This document shows, one piece after another, positions 17,489 through 27,161 of a stretch of DNA of 64,000 nt. The position numbers were made by a program, and so were the translations under genes. Every line of letters begins with the position of its first letter. The first letter of the stretch is position 1. The notes under the pieces are model-generated. The model was given only the letters and a program-made list of their open reading frames with translations. It ran no database searches and was not told where the DNA came from. The DNA is from Verrucomicrobia bacterium LP2A (GTDB taxonomy: Bacteria > Verrucomicrobiota > Verrucomicrobiia > Methylacidiphilales > Methylacidiphilaceae): the NCBI GenBank assembly GCA_000526255.1, contig JAFS01000002.1, positions 310,001 through 374,000 of the forward strand, in the 5' to 3' direction.

Positions 17489-19561
17489 TCAGGCCGGCGA
17501 TCCTTCTAACCCGGGCAAAAGACCTCCCGTAGCCTTCTCTCCGGGAGCCGGAGCGGGTGTAACGTTCCCGGCAGCGGCTGGGAGGGCGCTGTCGGGAGGA
17601 GTCGGCCGCGGCGGAGGAGAAACCAGACGCCCGGTTCGGATAATCTCTTCCGCTTGCGGGGCATCCAATGTTTCGTAGTCGAGGAGCGCCTTCGCCAGCG
17701 CATCCATCTGCGTGCGATTCGCAACAATCAGATCCTTCGCGCGCTGATAGGCCGCTTGGATCAGCTGCTTGACCTCACCGTCGATCGCTTCGGCGGTGGC
17801 CTCGCTGTACGCCCTCGACATGCCCAAGTCCCGCCCCAGGAAAGTCATCGTTGGATCGTCCGCATAGTGGACCATGCCCAGCTTCTCGCTCATGCCCCAC
17901 TCGCACACCATCCGCCGGGCATACCAGGTCGCCTGCCGGATGTCGCCGCTGGCTCCGCTCGAGATGTCGCCCAGGAAGACCTCCTCCGCTACCCGCCCCC
18001 CCATTGCAACGCAGAGACTGTCGAGAAGCTCCTTCTTCCTCGTGTTGTATCGATCGCTCGCCGGCAGCATCATCGTGACCCCTAGGGCCGGCCCCCGTGG
18101 AATAATGCTCACCTTATGCAGGGGGTCGGTGTGCTCCAGAAGCACGTTGAGGAGCGCATGGCCCGCCTCGTGGTAGGCGGTGATCCGCTTCTCCTCCTCG
18201 CTCATCGCCAGGCTCTTGCGCTCGCGTCCCCAGCGCACCTTATCCCGAGCCTCTTCCAATTCGGGCTGCCCGATCGACTCCCTCCCCCTTCCGGCAGCCA
18301 AAAGGGCCGCCTCGTTGATCAAGTTGGCCAGCTCCGCTCCCGAAAAGCCGGCGGTGCCTCTGGCCAAAGCATGAAGATCGGCCTTATTCGAGAGCTTCAC
18401 CTTGGTCGAGTGGACCTTGAGGACTTCTTCGCGCCCCCGAATGTCCGGCAGATTAACGCGAACCTCCCGATCGAACCGGCCGGGACGGAGGAGAGCCGCA
18501 TCGAGCACGTCCTTGCGGTTGGTTGCGGCGATGACAATGACCCCTTCCTGAGATTCAATCCCGTCCATTTCGACAAGCAAGGCGTTGAGCGTCTGCTCGC
18601 GCTCGTCGTGGCCTCCGCCCAGGCCGGTTCCCCGGCTCCGTCCGACGGCATCGATCTCATCGATGAAGACGATGCAAGGAGCATGGCGCCGGGACTGCTC
18701 GAACATGTCTCGGACCCGCGAAGCACCCACTCCGACGAACATCTCCACGAAGTCGGAGCCGCTGATGCTGAAGAAGGGCACATCGGCCTCGCCCGCGATC
18801 GCCTTGGCGAGCAAAGTCTTCCCCGTTCCGGGAGGCCCGACCATCAAGACTCCCTTGGGGATCCGTCCGCCCAGCTTCTGGAAGCGCTTCGGATCCTTAA
18901 GGAACTCCACGATCTCCTGCACCTCCTGCTTGGCTTCCTCGATCCCCGCCACGTCCTGAAAGGTGATCTTGGTCTTTTCCCCGGAGAGGAGCCGCACTCG
19001 GCTCTTCCCAAAGCTGAAGGCGGTCTTCCCCGCCATCCGGATCTGCTGCCGGAAGAGTAAGTAGAGGGCCAGGATGAAGAGGAGAAAGGGCAGGATGCTC
19101 AGCAGCGCCTGGCCCCAGAAATTATGGACGACCCGAATGTCGACCTCCGGGAAGCCCCTGGCGGCAAGAAGGTCGTGAAGATCCCGGTTGAAATCGAGAT
19201 CGACGGTCGTTCGAAACGGGACGAGGACCATCGCTCCCGGTGAGTCGGGCGAGGGCTTGACGTAGCGCCCTTCCAGATAGGTTTGTCCGTTCGAAGTGTC
19301 TCGAACGAAGGCGATTGACTTCACTTGCTTCTGGTCGAGCAGCCGGACGAGCTGCGGCAGCGTCTTGCCCTCGATCGTCGGAGTCGGTCCCGCGCCCACG
19401 AAATAGAGCAGCGCGGAAAAGACGAAGGCAACCAGAAGGAAGAAGACTAACCCCTTCCATTTACCGTCTCCCGAGCCTTTCTGGTCCCGCAGCGGGGAGT
19501 CGTTCTTCTTGCCACGAGCGGGCTTGCCTCTTTCTGGAAACTGGGTCGGCGTCAGCGCCAT
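17489..19561 (-). CDS. ftsH: ATP-dependent zinc metalloprotease FtsH
   Basis: This 690-residue membrane protease degrades unfolded membrane proteins and regulatory proteins. It has two transmembrane helices around a periplasmic domain (about residues 38-55 and 155-175) and an AAA+ domain with Walker [14 protein letters not shown], Walker [13 protein letters not shown] and the second region of homology [20 protein letters not shown]. The zinc site is HEAGH ([10 protein letters not shown]). The C-terminus is Pro/Ala-rich. AAAGGAG lies before the ATG. It is convergent with the beta-propeller gene, with only 19 bases between the stops, and is last in the mqn-containing run. Confidence 0.97.
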   Translation of the reverse strand: MALTPTQFPERGKPARGKKNDSPLRDQKGSGDGKWKGLVFFLLVAFVFSALLYFVGAGPTPTIEGKTLPQLVRLLDQKQVKSIAFVRDTSNGQTYLEGRYVKPSPDSPGAMVLVPFRTTVDLDFNRDLHDLLAARGFPEVDIRVVHNFWGQALLSILPFLLFILALYLLFRQQIRMAGKTAFSFGKSRVRLLSGEKTKITFQDVAGIEEAKQEVQEIVEFLKDPKRFQKLGGRIPKGVLMVGPPGTGKTLLAKAIAGEADVPFFSISGSDFVEMFVGVGASRVRDMFEQSRRHAPCIVFIDEIDAVGRSRGTGLGGGHDEREQTLNALLVEMDGIESQEGVIVIAATNRKDVLDAALLRPGRFDREVRVNLPDIRGREEVLKVHSTKVKLSNKADLHALARGTAGFSGAELANLINEAALLAAGRGRESIGQPELEEARDKVRWGRERKSLAMSEEEKRITAYHEAGHALLNVLLEHTDPLHKVSIIPRGPALGVTMMLPASDRYNTRKKELLDSLCVAMGGRVAEEVFLGDISSGASGDIRQATWYARRMVCEWGMSEKLGMVHYADDPTMTFLGRDLGMSRAYSEATAEAIDGEVKQLIQAAYQRAKDLIVANRTQMDALAKALLDYETLDAPQAEEIIRTGRLVSPPPRPTPPDSALPAAAGNVTPAPAPGEKATGGLLPGLEGSPA

Positions 19562-19592
19562 CGTTTTGTTCTCCTTTGGTCAGAGTATCGGC

Positions 19593-20798
19593 CTAGACCA
19601 TATCACCGCTCTCCTGGACTAGCAAACGGAGGCGGCGCTCCCGATCGTGCTTGGACGCCCCCGCTCCGACCACTTCCCCGGCCGGGCGGGCGACGGAAGC
19701 ACACCGGTAGTAGGTATCACGCGCAACCGGCTCGCGGCCGTTCTCCCGGATCGCCGACGCAAGGGCGTCGGCTGTTTGCGAAACAGGGCTCCTCGAGCCC
19801 GCCATGTGAAAGATCTTTTCCTCCTCGATCGTCCCGTGGAGATCGTCCGCACCGAACGAAAGCGCGACCTGGCCCAGAGACAGGCCCGAGCTGATCCAGT
19901 ACGAGGTGATATGGTCGACGTTGTCAAGATAGATGCGGCTGACCGAGAGAGTGCGCAACGTATCCAAGGGGCTCGCCCGCCGGAGGTGGGAAAGCTTCGT
20001 GTTGGTCGGCTCGAAGGCAAACGGGACAAAGCCGCAAAAGCCCCGGGTCTCCTCCTGCAGCTCGCGCAATCGCCGCAGATGATCGACCCGGTGCGCCAGT
20101 GTCTCCACATGGCCGAAGAGCATCGTAGCGGTGCTCTTCTTCCCCATCCCGTGCCAGATCCGATGGACCTCGAGCCACTCCTCGGCGCTCTCCTTCCCCC
20201 GACAAATCTGGTCCCGGACCTCGGCATCGAAAATTTCGGCTCCTCCTCCCGTGAGGGAGTCGAGACCCGAGGCGGCCAGATCTTCGAGCACCTCCGGAAT
20301 GGAGCGGCGGGCAATTCGATGCGCCAAGTGGCGGATCTCCACGGCGGTAAATGCCTTGACCATCATCCCGGGGCAGCGCTCCTTGATTGCCGAGATCAGA
20401 TCCCGGTAATAGGAAAACGGCAGCTTGGGGTGAAGTCCTCCGACGCAGTGAACTTCGACCGCCCCGCTTCTCCACGACCGCACGGCCTGCAGGACGAGCT
20501 CCTCGACCGAATGGAGAAAGGCGCCCGGCTCGCCCGCTCGACGGTAGAACGCGCAAAAGCGGCAGCTCAACAGGCAGATGTTGGAGTAGTTGAGATAGCG
20601 ATTGACGAGATAGGATCCGCGTAACCCGTTCTTGCGGCGAGAAACCAGATCGGCCAGCGCACCGACCGCATTGGGGTCCGGGCAGGTGAAGAGCCGCAGG
20701 GCGCACACTTCATCGATCCTCTCCCCCGCGACGACCCGCTCGGCGATGTCCGCGATCTGCGCCTTGCGACAGGCATCCCAAAGGGCCGTCACAGCCAT
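19593..20798 (-). CDS. mqnE: Aminofutalosine synthase (radical SAM)
   Basis: This 401-residue radical SAM enzyme joins the MqnA product 3-[(1-carboxyvinyl)oxy]benzoate to SAM-derived adenosine, giving aminofutalosine in the futalosine menaquinone pathway. The iron-sulfur motif is CLLSCRFC (CxxxCxxC) at about residues 77-84, preceded by NRYLNYSNI. Downstream it has HCVGGLHPKLPF, GGGAEIF and ATMLFGHVE, typical of the MqnC/MqnE/CofH group. I assign MqnE rather than MqnC because a clear MqnC is present at 31704-32804 and the two differ in the expected way. It overlaps mqnP by ten bases. Confidence 0.9.
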   Translation of the reverse strand: MAVTALWDACRKAQIADIAERVVAGERIDEVCALRLFTCPDPNAVGALADLVSRRKNGLRGSYLVNRYLNYSNICLLSCRFCAFYRRAGEPGAFLHSVEELVLQAVRSWRSGAVEVHCVGGLHPKLPFSYYRDLISAIKERCPGMMVKAFTAVEIRHLAHRIARRSIPEVLEDLAASGLDSLTGGGAEIFDAEVRDQICRGKESAEEWLEVHRIWHGMGKKSTATMLFGHVETLAHRVDHLRRLRELQEETRGFCGFVPFAFEPTNTKLSHLRRASPLDTLRTLSVSRIYLDNVDHITSYWISSGLSLGQVALSFGADDLHGTIEEEKIFHMAGSRSPVSQTADALASAIRENGREPVARDTYYRCASVARPAGEVVGAGASKHDRERRLRLLVQESGDMV

Positions 20799-21682
20799 AG
20801 GCTCCCGACGACCCCCAGCAGAAGAAGCAAGCTCACCGCCACGTTGACTGCGAAAAACGCCATGTTCAGGGCTCGCCCATCCTTATCCCCATCCTTACCC
20901 TGGCAGAGGCGATGTTCGTAGAGGAGGGCTACCCCAGAAATCGCGCAAGCCCACCAATATGCTCCCGAAAGACCCGCCTGCAAGCCGAAAGCGATCCAGC
21001 CGACCCAAGCAGACCCGTGGAGAAGACGTGCCATCCGAAGAGTGGCGGCCGTCCCGAACCGGGCGGGAAAGGAGTGGAGCCCGAGCCGACGGTCGACCTC
21101 CTGATCCTGCAGTGCGTAGATCAGATCAAACCCGAAGGTCCAGGCAAGCACCGAAGCCGCAAGGAGGTAGGGCGCGGCGCTCGTCAACTCTCCCCGTACC
21201 GCCGCCCATGCTCCGAGCGGGGCCAGGGCGAGAGCGAGTCCCAGGAAGGCATGACAAAAGGCGGTGAAGCGCTTCGCATAGGAGTAGCCGAGAACAACCG
21301 CGATCGCCAGCGGGGCGAACAATCGGCAGAGCCCGTTCAGGAACAAGAGACCGACGGCGAAAACGGCGAGCCCGGCAAGACAGAGAGCCAGGGTTTCCGC
21401 TCGGCTCGCCAGCCGGCTCCTCTCCACCGTCCGGGGATTCTGGCGGTCGATCTCCCAATCGACATACCGGTTGAAGGCCATGGCGGCGGTCCGCGCGCCC
21501 ACCATGCAGAGCAGGATTCCCAAGAGAATCGTTGCGGAGGGGAGCCCTCGGGCCGCGACCAGCATGGCGGACAGTGCAAAGGGAAGCGCAAAGAGCGTGT
21601 GACTAAACTTGATCAGCCGCAGCAGGTTGGCCAGCCGGACAGATGGAGAGCTGACGGTCGTCACGGCTTCTTCTCCTTCCAC
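20789..21682 (-). CDS. mqnP: UbiA-family prenyltransferase (MqnP)
   Basis: This 297-residue integral membrane protein has about eight helices. The two Asp-rich motifs of UbiA prenyltransferases appear as NRYVDWEIDRQNPRT (NDxxDxxxD-like) and DLIYALQDQEVDRRLGLHS. It sits between ubiX and mqnE, and its length fits MqnP, which attaches the polyprenyl tail to the 1,4-dihydroxy-6-naphthoate precursor in the futalosine pathway. A 4-hydroxybenzoate octaprenyltransferase (UbiA proper) is unlikely because no other ubiquinone gene is seen here. It overlaps ubiX by 22 bases and mqnE by 10. Confidence 0.85.
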   Translation of the reverse strand: MEGEEAVTTVSSPSVRLANLLRLIKFSHTLFALPFALSAMLVAARGLPSATILLGILLCMVGARTAAMAFNRYVDWEIDRQNPRTVERSRLASRAETLALCLAGLAVFAVGLLFLNGLCRLFAPLAIAVVLGYSYAKRFTAFCHAFLGLALALAPLGAWAAVRGELTSAAPYLLAASVLAWTFGFDLIYALQDQEVDRRLGLHSFPARFGTAATLRMARLLHGSAWVGWIAFGLQAGLSGAYWWACAISGVALLYEHRLCQGKDGDKDGRALNMAFFAVNVAVSLLLLLGVVGSLWL

Positions 21683-22221
21683 CGGACGGCCAGGTCGTGG
21701 GGGATCTGGAGGTGGTCGAGCACACGGGCGACCACGGTGTCCACAAGAGCAAGAACGCTCTGGGGCTTCCCGTAAAACGAAGGGCAGGCGGGAATCACAA
21801 CGGCACCCGCTTCAATCAGGGTCACCATGTTTCGCGCGTGGATCAGATTCCACGGGGTCTCCCTGGGAACGAGGACGAGCGCCCTCCGTTCCTTCAGGAA
21901 GACGTCCGCCGCTCGCCCGATCGCCCCTTCGGAGACGCCGTGAGCGATCCGCCCTGCCGTGCCCATCGAACAGGGGATGATGACCATCGCGGAAAAGGGA
22001 TTCGACCCGCTCAAGAACGGAGCTTCGAGTGAGCGCTGGCCATGAACCGAGAAACGAGGAGGAATGGCGAGACCGCCCTTCTCCAGCTCCTCTCTGGCTA
22101 CTTGACGCGCGCAGTCGCTTACGACCACGTGGACCTCGTGGTCCCCGGTCTCCAGGAACGAAAGCAGCCTCTGCGCATAGAGCGCACCACTCGCTCCCGT
22201 AACCGCGATCACGAGGCGCAT
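21661..22221 (-). CDS. ubiX: UbiX-family flavin prenyltransferase
   Basis: This 186-residue flavoprotein makes prenylated FMN for UbiD-type decarboxylases. Motifs: VIAVTGASGALYAQRLL (FMN site), VVSDCARQVA, the small-molecule site around MVIIPCSMGTAGRIAHG, and LVPRETPWNLIHARNM. Beside mqnP and mqnE it most likely supplies the cofactor for the decarboxylase of the late futalosine pathway (the MqnL/MqnM pair). The decarboxylase itself is not in the window. The gene is first of a tight ubiX-mqnP-mqnE run, separated by about 80 bases from the hypothetical gene upstream. Confidence 0.92.
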   Translation of the reverse strand: MRLVIAVTGASGALYAQRLLSFLETGDHEVHVVVSDCARQVAREELEKGGLAIPPRFSVHGQRSLEAPFLSGSNPFSAMVIIPCSMGTAGRIAHGVSEGAIGRAADVFLKERRALVLVPRETPWNLIHARNMVTLIEAGAVVIPACPSFYGKPQSVLALVDTVVARVLDHLQIPHDLAVRWKEKKP

Positions 22222-22299
22222 GGATCGCTCTCCCTCCAGCGAAGGTCAACCCGGACGTCGACCCGCCCCGCACGGAGGGAACCGACCGGGATCGCGCCG

Positions 22300-22947
22300 C
22301 TAGACCAGATCGTAGCCTCCGCCCGAATCGTCGGAATCGCTCGAATCGTCGGCGGCCAGATTCGCCGAAGAATCATCGCCTCCGTCCTGATCGTCGCAGC
22401 AGGACGAGGGCGCTGAGGACTCTGCAGGCGGCTGTTGCGGGCGCCCCTCCCCCCAGGACCCCTCCCGCGGCTGCTCTGGCTCGACGATCACGTCGAGCGG
22501 CTGCTGCGGGTGCGGACCGAAGACCCGATCGATCATCCCGCCCATGAGAGCGCCCAGACCCATAAAGCCCGCCGCCTTCGCCACCTCCCCAACGGGGTTG
22601 CCTGTCGTCGCCGCCGGAGGCGTCGGGGCCGCCAGATGTGCCTCCGGCCGGGGTGGCTCGTCAAACCGGGTTGTAAGGCCATGCTCCGGGGAGGAAGCAC
22701 GGCCCGAGATGCGGGAGGCGATCGCCTCCCGCAACCCCTCCACGGAAGGGGCGGGAATCGGATGCGGAAAGATCAGCGAAGCCGGCTCATCGGAAGAAGC
22801 GCTCTCCCCCTTCCGGACGGCAGCGGCAAGCCACTCCCGTTCCGCCGGTGACAGAACCGCCGGGTTGAGGTCCAGGACGGTGCTCTCCGGCGCATCAATG
22901 CCTCGGCGCAACGCTTCCACGGGATCGACAGTGCAGCGAAGTTTCAC
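22300..22947 (-). CDS. Unrecognised protein with glycine-rich helix and acidic Cys-Cys tail
   Basis: From GTG 22947 (GGAGG seven bases upstream) this gives 215 residues. The first 50 form a small folded-looking segment (VKLRCTVDPVEALRRGIDAP, then LDLNPAVLSPAEREWLAAAV). Residues about 85-125 are Pro/Ala-rich. A glycine-rich segment AAGFMGLGALMGGMIDRVFG may insert in or lie on a membrane. The last 60 residues are mostly acidic and serine (SSCCDDQDGGDDSS and following), with one Cys-Cys pair. I do not recognise the family. It lies between dapB and ubiX on the same strand, with about 80-95 bases on either side, so it may be separately transcribed. Confidence 0.6.
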   Translation of the reverse strand: MKLRCTVDPVEALRRGIDAPESTVLDLNPAVLSPAEREWLAAAVRKGESASSDEPASLIFPHPIPAPSVEGLREAIASRISGRASSPEHGLTTRFDEPPRPEAHLAAPTPPAATTGNPVGEVAKAAGFMGLGALMGGMIDRVFGPHPQQPLDVIVEPEQPREGSWGEGRPQQPPAESSAPSSCCDDQDGGDDSSANLAADDSSDSDDSGGGYDLV

Positions 22948-23042
22948 ATGTACCTCCAATAAACTTCCCAAGCGTAGCCCTCTCCGCTTGTCATGGCAAG
23001 CCGGGCCTCTGCCAGCGAGGGCGACCCGGCGCCCTCTTCTCC

Positions 23043-23789
23043 CTATCTCTCTCTCTCGGCCAACCCGAGAACATCCTCCATCGAGTAGATTCCGGGAGGC
23101 TTTCCCACCGCCCAGCGTGCCGCCCGAAGGGCGCCCAGGGCAAAGGTATCCCGTGTCTCGGCCCGGTGCGTGAGCTCCAGCACTTCTCCCGGACCCGCGA
23201 AGAGGACGGTGTGGAGTCCCACGATCCGCCCGCCGCGGATCGCGTGGATCCCGATTTCCCCCGCCTCCCGCGGACCTGTCTCTCCCTGCCTTCCGGAGCG
23301 CACGGCCTTTTCGAGAGAGACCCCGCGCACCTCCGCGACGATTTCCGCCAGGCGGCGAGCGGTTCCGCTGGGTGCGTCCCGTTTCGCCCGATGGTGGGCT
23401 TCCACGATCTCGGGATCAAACTCCTCCCCGAGAACTGTGGCCGCCTTTCGCACGAGGTAGAAAAGCAGGTTGACCCCCGTAGAAAAGTTGGGCGCCCAGA
23501 CGATCGGAATCGACTCGGCCACCCGGCGCACCCGAAGGGCCTCCTCGGGCAGATGGCCTGTCGTCCCGATCACGAGCGCCTTGCCCGCCTTGGCACTCGC
23601 CTCGGCGAGCTCCGTGGAAAAGCCGTGCGCGCTGAAGTCGATGATGACGTCGCTCCCGGCGAGCGCCGGCGCGAGCGGATCTCCTTGATCGATCGCTCCC
23701 GCAATCTCCCATTCGCCCGCCAAGCGCGCCTGCTCCAGAACCGCCGTCCCCATGCGCCCCTTGGCGCCGACCACCATCAGACGAATCAT
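23043..23789 (-). CDS. dapB: 4-Hydroxy-tetrahydrodipicolinate reductase
   Basis: This 248-residue NAD(P)H enzyme performs the second committed step of the lysine/diaminopimelate pathway. Motifs: VVGAKGRMG nucleotide loop at the start, GTTGHLPEEA, PNFSTGVN, and the catalytic EAHHRAKRDAPSGTA. Length is normal. It follows dapA by 12 bases; dapF-dapA-dapB form one operon. Confidence 0.97.
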   Translation of the reverse strand: MIRLMVVGAKGRMGTAVLEQARLAGEWEIAGAIDQGDPLAPALAGSDVIIDFSAHGFSTELAEASAKAGKALVIGTTGHLPEEALRVRRVAESIPIVWAPNFSTGVNLLFYLVRKAATVLGEEFDPEIVEAHHRAKRDAPSGTARRLAEIVAEVRGVSLEKAVRSGRQGETGPREAGEIGIHAIRGGRIVGLHTVLFAGPGEVLELTHRAETRDTFALGALRAARWAVGKPPGIYSMEDVLGLAERER

Positions 23790-23801
23790 GCCCGGTCCCC
23801 T

Positions 23802-24680
23802 CTATTCCATTCCCACGAGCGAAAGCGTCTTTTCGAGCCGGGCTCGGCTGCTCGGCTGCAGGGGGACCAGAGGAAGCCGGACGTCGGGCGCGATCCGCCC
23901 GCGAAGCGAGAGCGCCGTCTTGATCGGCACCGGGTTGGTTTCCACGAACAGATCGCGAAAGAGCGGATAAAGACGGCGATGGAGCCGTTCGGCTTCCGCG
24001 ACCTTGCCCGAGAGGAAGGATTGCACGAGGTCGACGACCGCCCTGGGCAGAAGATTGGAGGCAACGCTGACCACCCCGGCCGCACCCACGCTCAGGAATG
24101 GCAGGGTGAGCGAATCGTCCCCGCTCAGCAGCGCGAAAGCGTCGGGAAGCAGTTGGCGAAGCTGGCTCAGCCGGTCGACGGAACCGCCGGCCTCCTTGAG
24201 CCCGATGATGCTCTTGTGCCCTCTCGCGAGCGCCTGGACGGTCTCCACCGCGATCTCGACCCCACACCGACCGGGGATGCTATAGAGGACCAGAGGCAGC
24301 CGCGTACTCCCGGCGATCGCCGCGAAATGGGCGTAGAGCCCGGCCTGGCTCGGCTTGTTGTAATAGGGGGCGACAAGCAGCGCCCCGTCGGCTCCCGCCG
24401 CTTCCGCAGCGCGAGTCAGCTCGATCGCCTCGGCTGTGCTGTTGGAGCCCGTTCCTGCAAGAACGGTCACCCTCCCGGCAGTAAATTCGACCGTCTTGGC
24501 AATGACCCGGATATGCTCCTCGTGGGTGAGCGTGGGAGACTCTCCGGTGGTTCCCACGGGTACGAGCCCGGCCACCCCTCCTTCAATCTGCGCCTCCACC
24601 AGGAGTCGCAAGGCCTCCTCATCGACCGCACCTCCACGAAACGGCGTCACGAGCGCGGTATAGGTTCCCAACAGCTTCAT
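23802..24680 (-). CDS. dapA: 4-Hydroxy-tetrahydrodipicolinate synthase
   Basis: This 292-residue class I aldolase condenses pyruvate with aspartate semialdehyde. Motifs: ALVTPFRGG, the GTTGESPTLTHEEH signature, the substrate tyrosine in LYSIPGRCG, and the Schiff-base lysine in IIGLKEAGG. The start overlaps the dapF stop by four bases (ATGA). Confidence 0.97.
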   Translation of the reverse strand: MKLLGTYTALVTPFRGGAVDEEALRLLVEAQIEGGVAGLVPVGTTGESPTLTHEEHIRVIAKTVEFTAGRVTVLAGTGSNSTAEAIELTRAAEAAGADGALLVAPYYNKPSQAGLYAHFAAIAGSTRLPLVLYSIPGRCGVEIAVETVQALARGHKSIIGLKEAGGSVDRLSQLRQLLPDAFALLSGDDSLTLPFLSVGAAGVVSVASNLLPRAVVDLVQSFLSGKVAEAERLHRRLYPLFRDLFVETNPVPIKTALSLRGRIAPDVRLPLVPLQPSSRARLEKTLSLVGME

Positions 24681-25495
24681 TCTCCCACCTCCATCTCTCC
24701 CGTAAAGACCGCCCTGGCCGGACCCTCGAGCCGAACCTCATGAAGTCGATCACCCGTCCGCTCGAATCCTACGCGAAGCCAATCCCCGCTTCGAACCAGG
24801 ACCGAAACCGGGGAGGAATACCCTTTTACGCAATGAGCCACAAGAGCGGAAGCCGTGACGCCGGTTCCGCACGCGAGCGTCTCCGCCTCGACCCCTCGTT
24901 CATAGGTCCGCACTGAAATCCGATCGGACCCCAGCAGCTCGACGAAATCGGCATTGGCCCCTTCGGGAGCGAAGTCCGGGAGCCACCGCAGCTCCCGCCC
25001 CAGCTCCTCTACATCGATGCTCTTGACGCTCTGCACGAAGACGATCAGATGCGGCACTCCGGTATGAATCCAGTGCGCCTCCAGCGGTCCATGTCGAGTG
25101 GAAATGAGCTGCCGCAGCCGCGACTCTCCGGGATCGGGCATCGTAATGGAGACCTCCTCGCCCGCAAAGGTCGCCTCGACGAGGCCGGCACCGGTGAGAA
25201 AGGAGACCCGACCGCCCTCTTGTTCCTTCACCAGAGGCTCTAAGAAGCGGGCGAAGCAGCGGGCTCCGTTTCCGCAAAGGGAGGCTTCGCCCCCGTCGGC
25301 GTTGTAGTAGCGCATCCGGATGCGGTCTTGCCTCCCCTCGGTTTCCACGACGAGCATCCCGTCGGCGCCGATGCCAAAGTGCCGATTGCAGACCCGGGCG
25401 ATCTGATCCGGGCGCAACCGGAGGCGGCCTTCCCGATTGTCGACAAGGACAAAGTCATTGCCGGCCCCGGTCATTTTCGTAAAGTGGATCTTCAT
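24677..25495 (-). CDS. dapF: Diaminopimelate epimerase
   Basis: This 272-residue racemase converts LL- to meso-diaminopimelate. The catalytic cysteine pair is seen in CGNGARCFARF and ACGTGVTASAL; the N-terminal FTKMTGAGNDFVLVDN is a family mark. I take ATG 25495. The frame stays open upstream to 25675, but that would cross the divergent hisH start and is not conserved. It is the first gene of the dapF-dapA-dapB operon, and its promoter must lie in the 59 bases shared with hisH. Confidence 0.95.
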   Translation of the reverse strand: MKIHFTKMTGAGNDFVLVDNREGRLRLRPDQIARVCNRHFGIGADGMLVVETEGRQDRIRMRYYNADGGEASLCGNGARCFARFLEPLVKEQEGGRVSFLTGAGLVEATFAGEEVSITMPDPGESRLRQLISTRHGPLEAHWIHTGVPHLIVFVQSVKSIDVEELGRELRWLPDFAPEGANADFVELLGSDRISVRTYERGVEAETLACGTGVTASALVAHCVKGYSSPVSVLVRSGDWLRVGFERTGDRLHEVRLEGPARAVFTGEMEVGE

Positions 25496-25554
25496 TCGTA
25501 ATCGCAAAGTTTTGATCGAATCGGATCTTTTGCAAAGGAATTGCACGAAAAACG

Positions 25555-26238
25555 TTGAACTCCCTTTCTCCTCAACCCGCTTCCTCCGGCTCCCGCCCTC
25601 TTCTGGGCGTCGTCGATTACGGCATGGGCAACCTCCGGAGCGTGGAAAAAGCGCTCGCGTTCGTCGGGGCGGCACCCCGACGGGTCACGAAGCCTGATGA
25701 CCTGGCCGATCTGGCCGGCGTCGTCCTTCCCGGAGTCGGCGCGTTCGGCGACTGCGCCGCGCGGCTGACGCAAACCGGGTTGTGGGGTCCGCTGCGGGAG
25801 TGGGCCGGCGGCGGAAAGCCGTTCCTCGGCATCTGCCTGGGCTATCAACTCCTCTTCGAAAGAAGCGCCGAAAGCCCGGGGATTGCCGGATTCGGGCTCA
25901 TTCCCGGCCAGGTGGTCCGCTTCCCAGAAGGGGTCGGAAAGGTCCCCCAAATCGGCTGGAACACCTTCCAAATCGTCCATGAAAGCGAGTTCACCCGCGA
26001 GGTCCGGTCGGGAGAGTTCGTCTATTTTGTTCACAGCTACTATCCCGTACCCCTAGATCCGGAATGGATCGCCCTCGAGACCGATTACGGGGTGTCCTTC
26101 GCAAGTGGCGTCTGCCGGGATGCCCTCTTCGCGGTCCAGTTTCACCCGGAAAAGAGCCAGCGGGTGGGCTTGCAGCTCTTGAGCAACTTTGTCCGAGTCG
26201 CCGCACGCCACGAGGCGACCCCTCTGTCCATTCCGTGA
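25555..26238 (+). CDS. hisH: Imidazole glycerol phosphate synthase glutaminase subunit
   Basis: This 227-residue class I glutamine amidotransferase feeds ammonia to HisF. It has VVDYGMGNLRSVEKAL at the N-terminus, the nucleophile cysteine in GICLGYQLLFE, and the His-Glu pair in VQFHPEKSQ. The only start that keeps the N-terminal strand is TTG 25555. The stop overlaps the hisA start (GTGA). No hisF follows in this window, so the partner is encoded elsewhere. Confidence 0.94.
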   Translation: MNSLSPQPASSGSRPLLGVVDYGMGNLRSVEKALAFVGAAPRRVTKPDDLADLAGVVLPGVGAFGDCAARLTQTGLWGPLREWAGGGKPFLGICLGYQLLFERSAESPGIAGFGLIPGQVVRFPEGVGKVPQIGWNTFQIVHESEFTREVRSGEFVYFVHSYYPVPLDPEWIALETDYGVSFASGVCRDALFAVQFHPEKSQRVGLQLLSNFVRVAARHEATPLSIP

Positions 26239-26966
26239 AGCTCTTTGCCGCCATCGACTTGCTCGGAGGAAAGGTCGTCCGCCTCCGGCAGGGAAAACGG
26301 GATTCCGCCACCGTCTATTCCGAGGATCCTCTGGCTGCTGCCCTTCGCTGGGAAGACGAAGGGGCCGATGGCCTGCACATCGTCGACCTGGCGGGAGCGT
26401 TTTCCGGTGCCTCCTCTTCCCTGCCCTGGGTCGAGGCGATCGCAAAACGGGTTCGGATTCCCATTCAATTCGGCGGCGGACTCCGGACCGAAGAAGCAGT
26501 CGAAGAAGCCCTCCGGCGCGGATCCTCGCGGGTGGTCATCGGTACTCGGGCGTGGGAAGAGGATGATTTCCTTCCGGAGCTCGCAGCCCGCTTCGGCTCG
26601 GAGCGGCTCGTCCTCGCCTTGGACGCCCGCAACGGGGAAGTCCGGATTGCTGGCTGGGAGCGCGGCACAGGAAAGAAGCTGATCGACGCGGCCCGGCATG
26701 CCCACGATTATGGAGCGGGCTTCCTCCTCTATACCGATGTCTCCGTCGATGGCATGCTCTCCGGCCCGGACCTGGAGCGAACCCGGCAGCTCGTCGAATC
26801 GGTCCCGCTCCCGGTCTTCGCCTCGGGCGGGATCGGGAAGCCCGACGATCTCCGCGCCCTGCAGCAAATTCCACGCCTCTACGGGGCGGTCCTGGGCCGA
26901 GCGATCTACGAAAAGACGGTCTCCCTGCGCGATTGGCGCGCGGAAGCCGGCGGAAAGAACGCTTAG
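26235..26966 (+). CDS. hisA: Phosphoribosylformimino-5-aminoimidazole carboxamide ribotide isomerase
   Basis: This 243-residue (beta/alpha)8 barrel isomerises ProFAR in histidine synthesis. Motifs: FAAIDLLGGKVVRLRQG (with the catalytic Asp of AAIDL), QFGGGLRTEE, VIGTRAW, LALDARNGEV, LLYTDVSVDGML and FASGGIGKPDDL. The GTG start at 26235 overlaps hisH by four bases; an upstream frame to 26064 only covers the 3' end of hisH. The 195 bases that follow, up to the convergent metallophosphoesterase, hold no gene I can support. Confidence 0.96.
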   Translation: MKLFAAIDLLGGKVVRLRQGKRDSATVYSEDPLAAALRWEDEGADGLHIVDLAGAFSGASSSLPWVEAIAKRVRIPIQFGGGLRTEEAVEEALRRGSSRVVIGTRAWEEDDFLPELAARFGSERLVLALDARNGEVRIAGWERGTGKKLIDAARHAHDYGAGFLLYTDVSVDGMLSGPDLERTRQLVESVPLPVFASGGIGKPDDLRALQQIPRLYGAVLGRAIYEKTVSLRDWRAEAGGKNA

Positions 26967-27161
26967 GCCGCAAGGGGAAATCGCGCCTCGCGGCTGGCCC
27001 TGCATCTCCTGATCTGGGACAGCTTTCTCGGCGCTCTTTTGGGTTCTGCTCCCTCTTTGAGTGGCTTTCCTCTCTTTCCTCCTCCGCTGCTGCACGGCCT
27101 TGGGGGCCACTCCCCCCTTCTTCCAGAAGGCAGCGCGGCTCTTTGGAGAAGCCGAGGTGGC

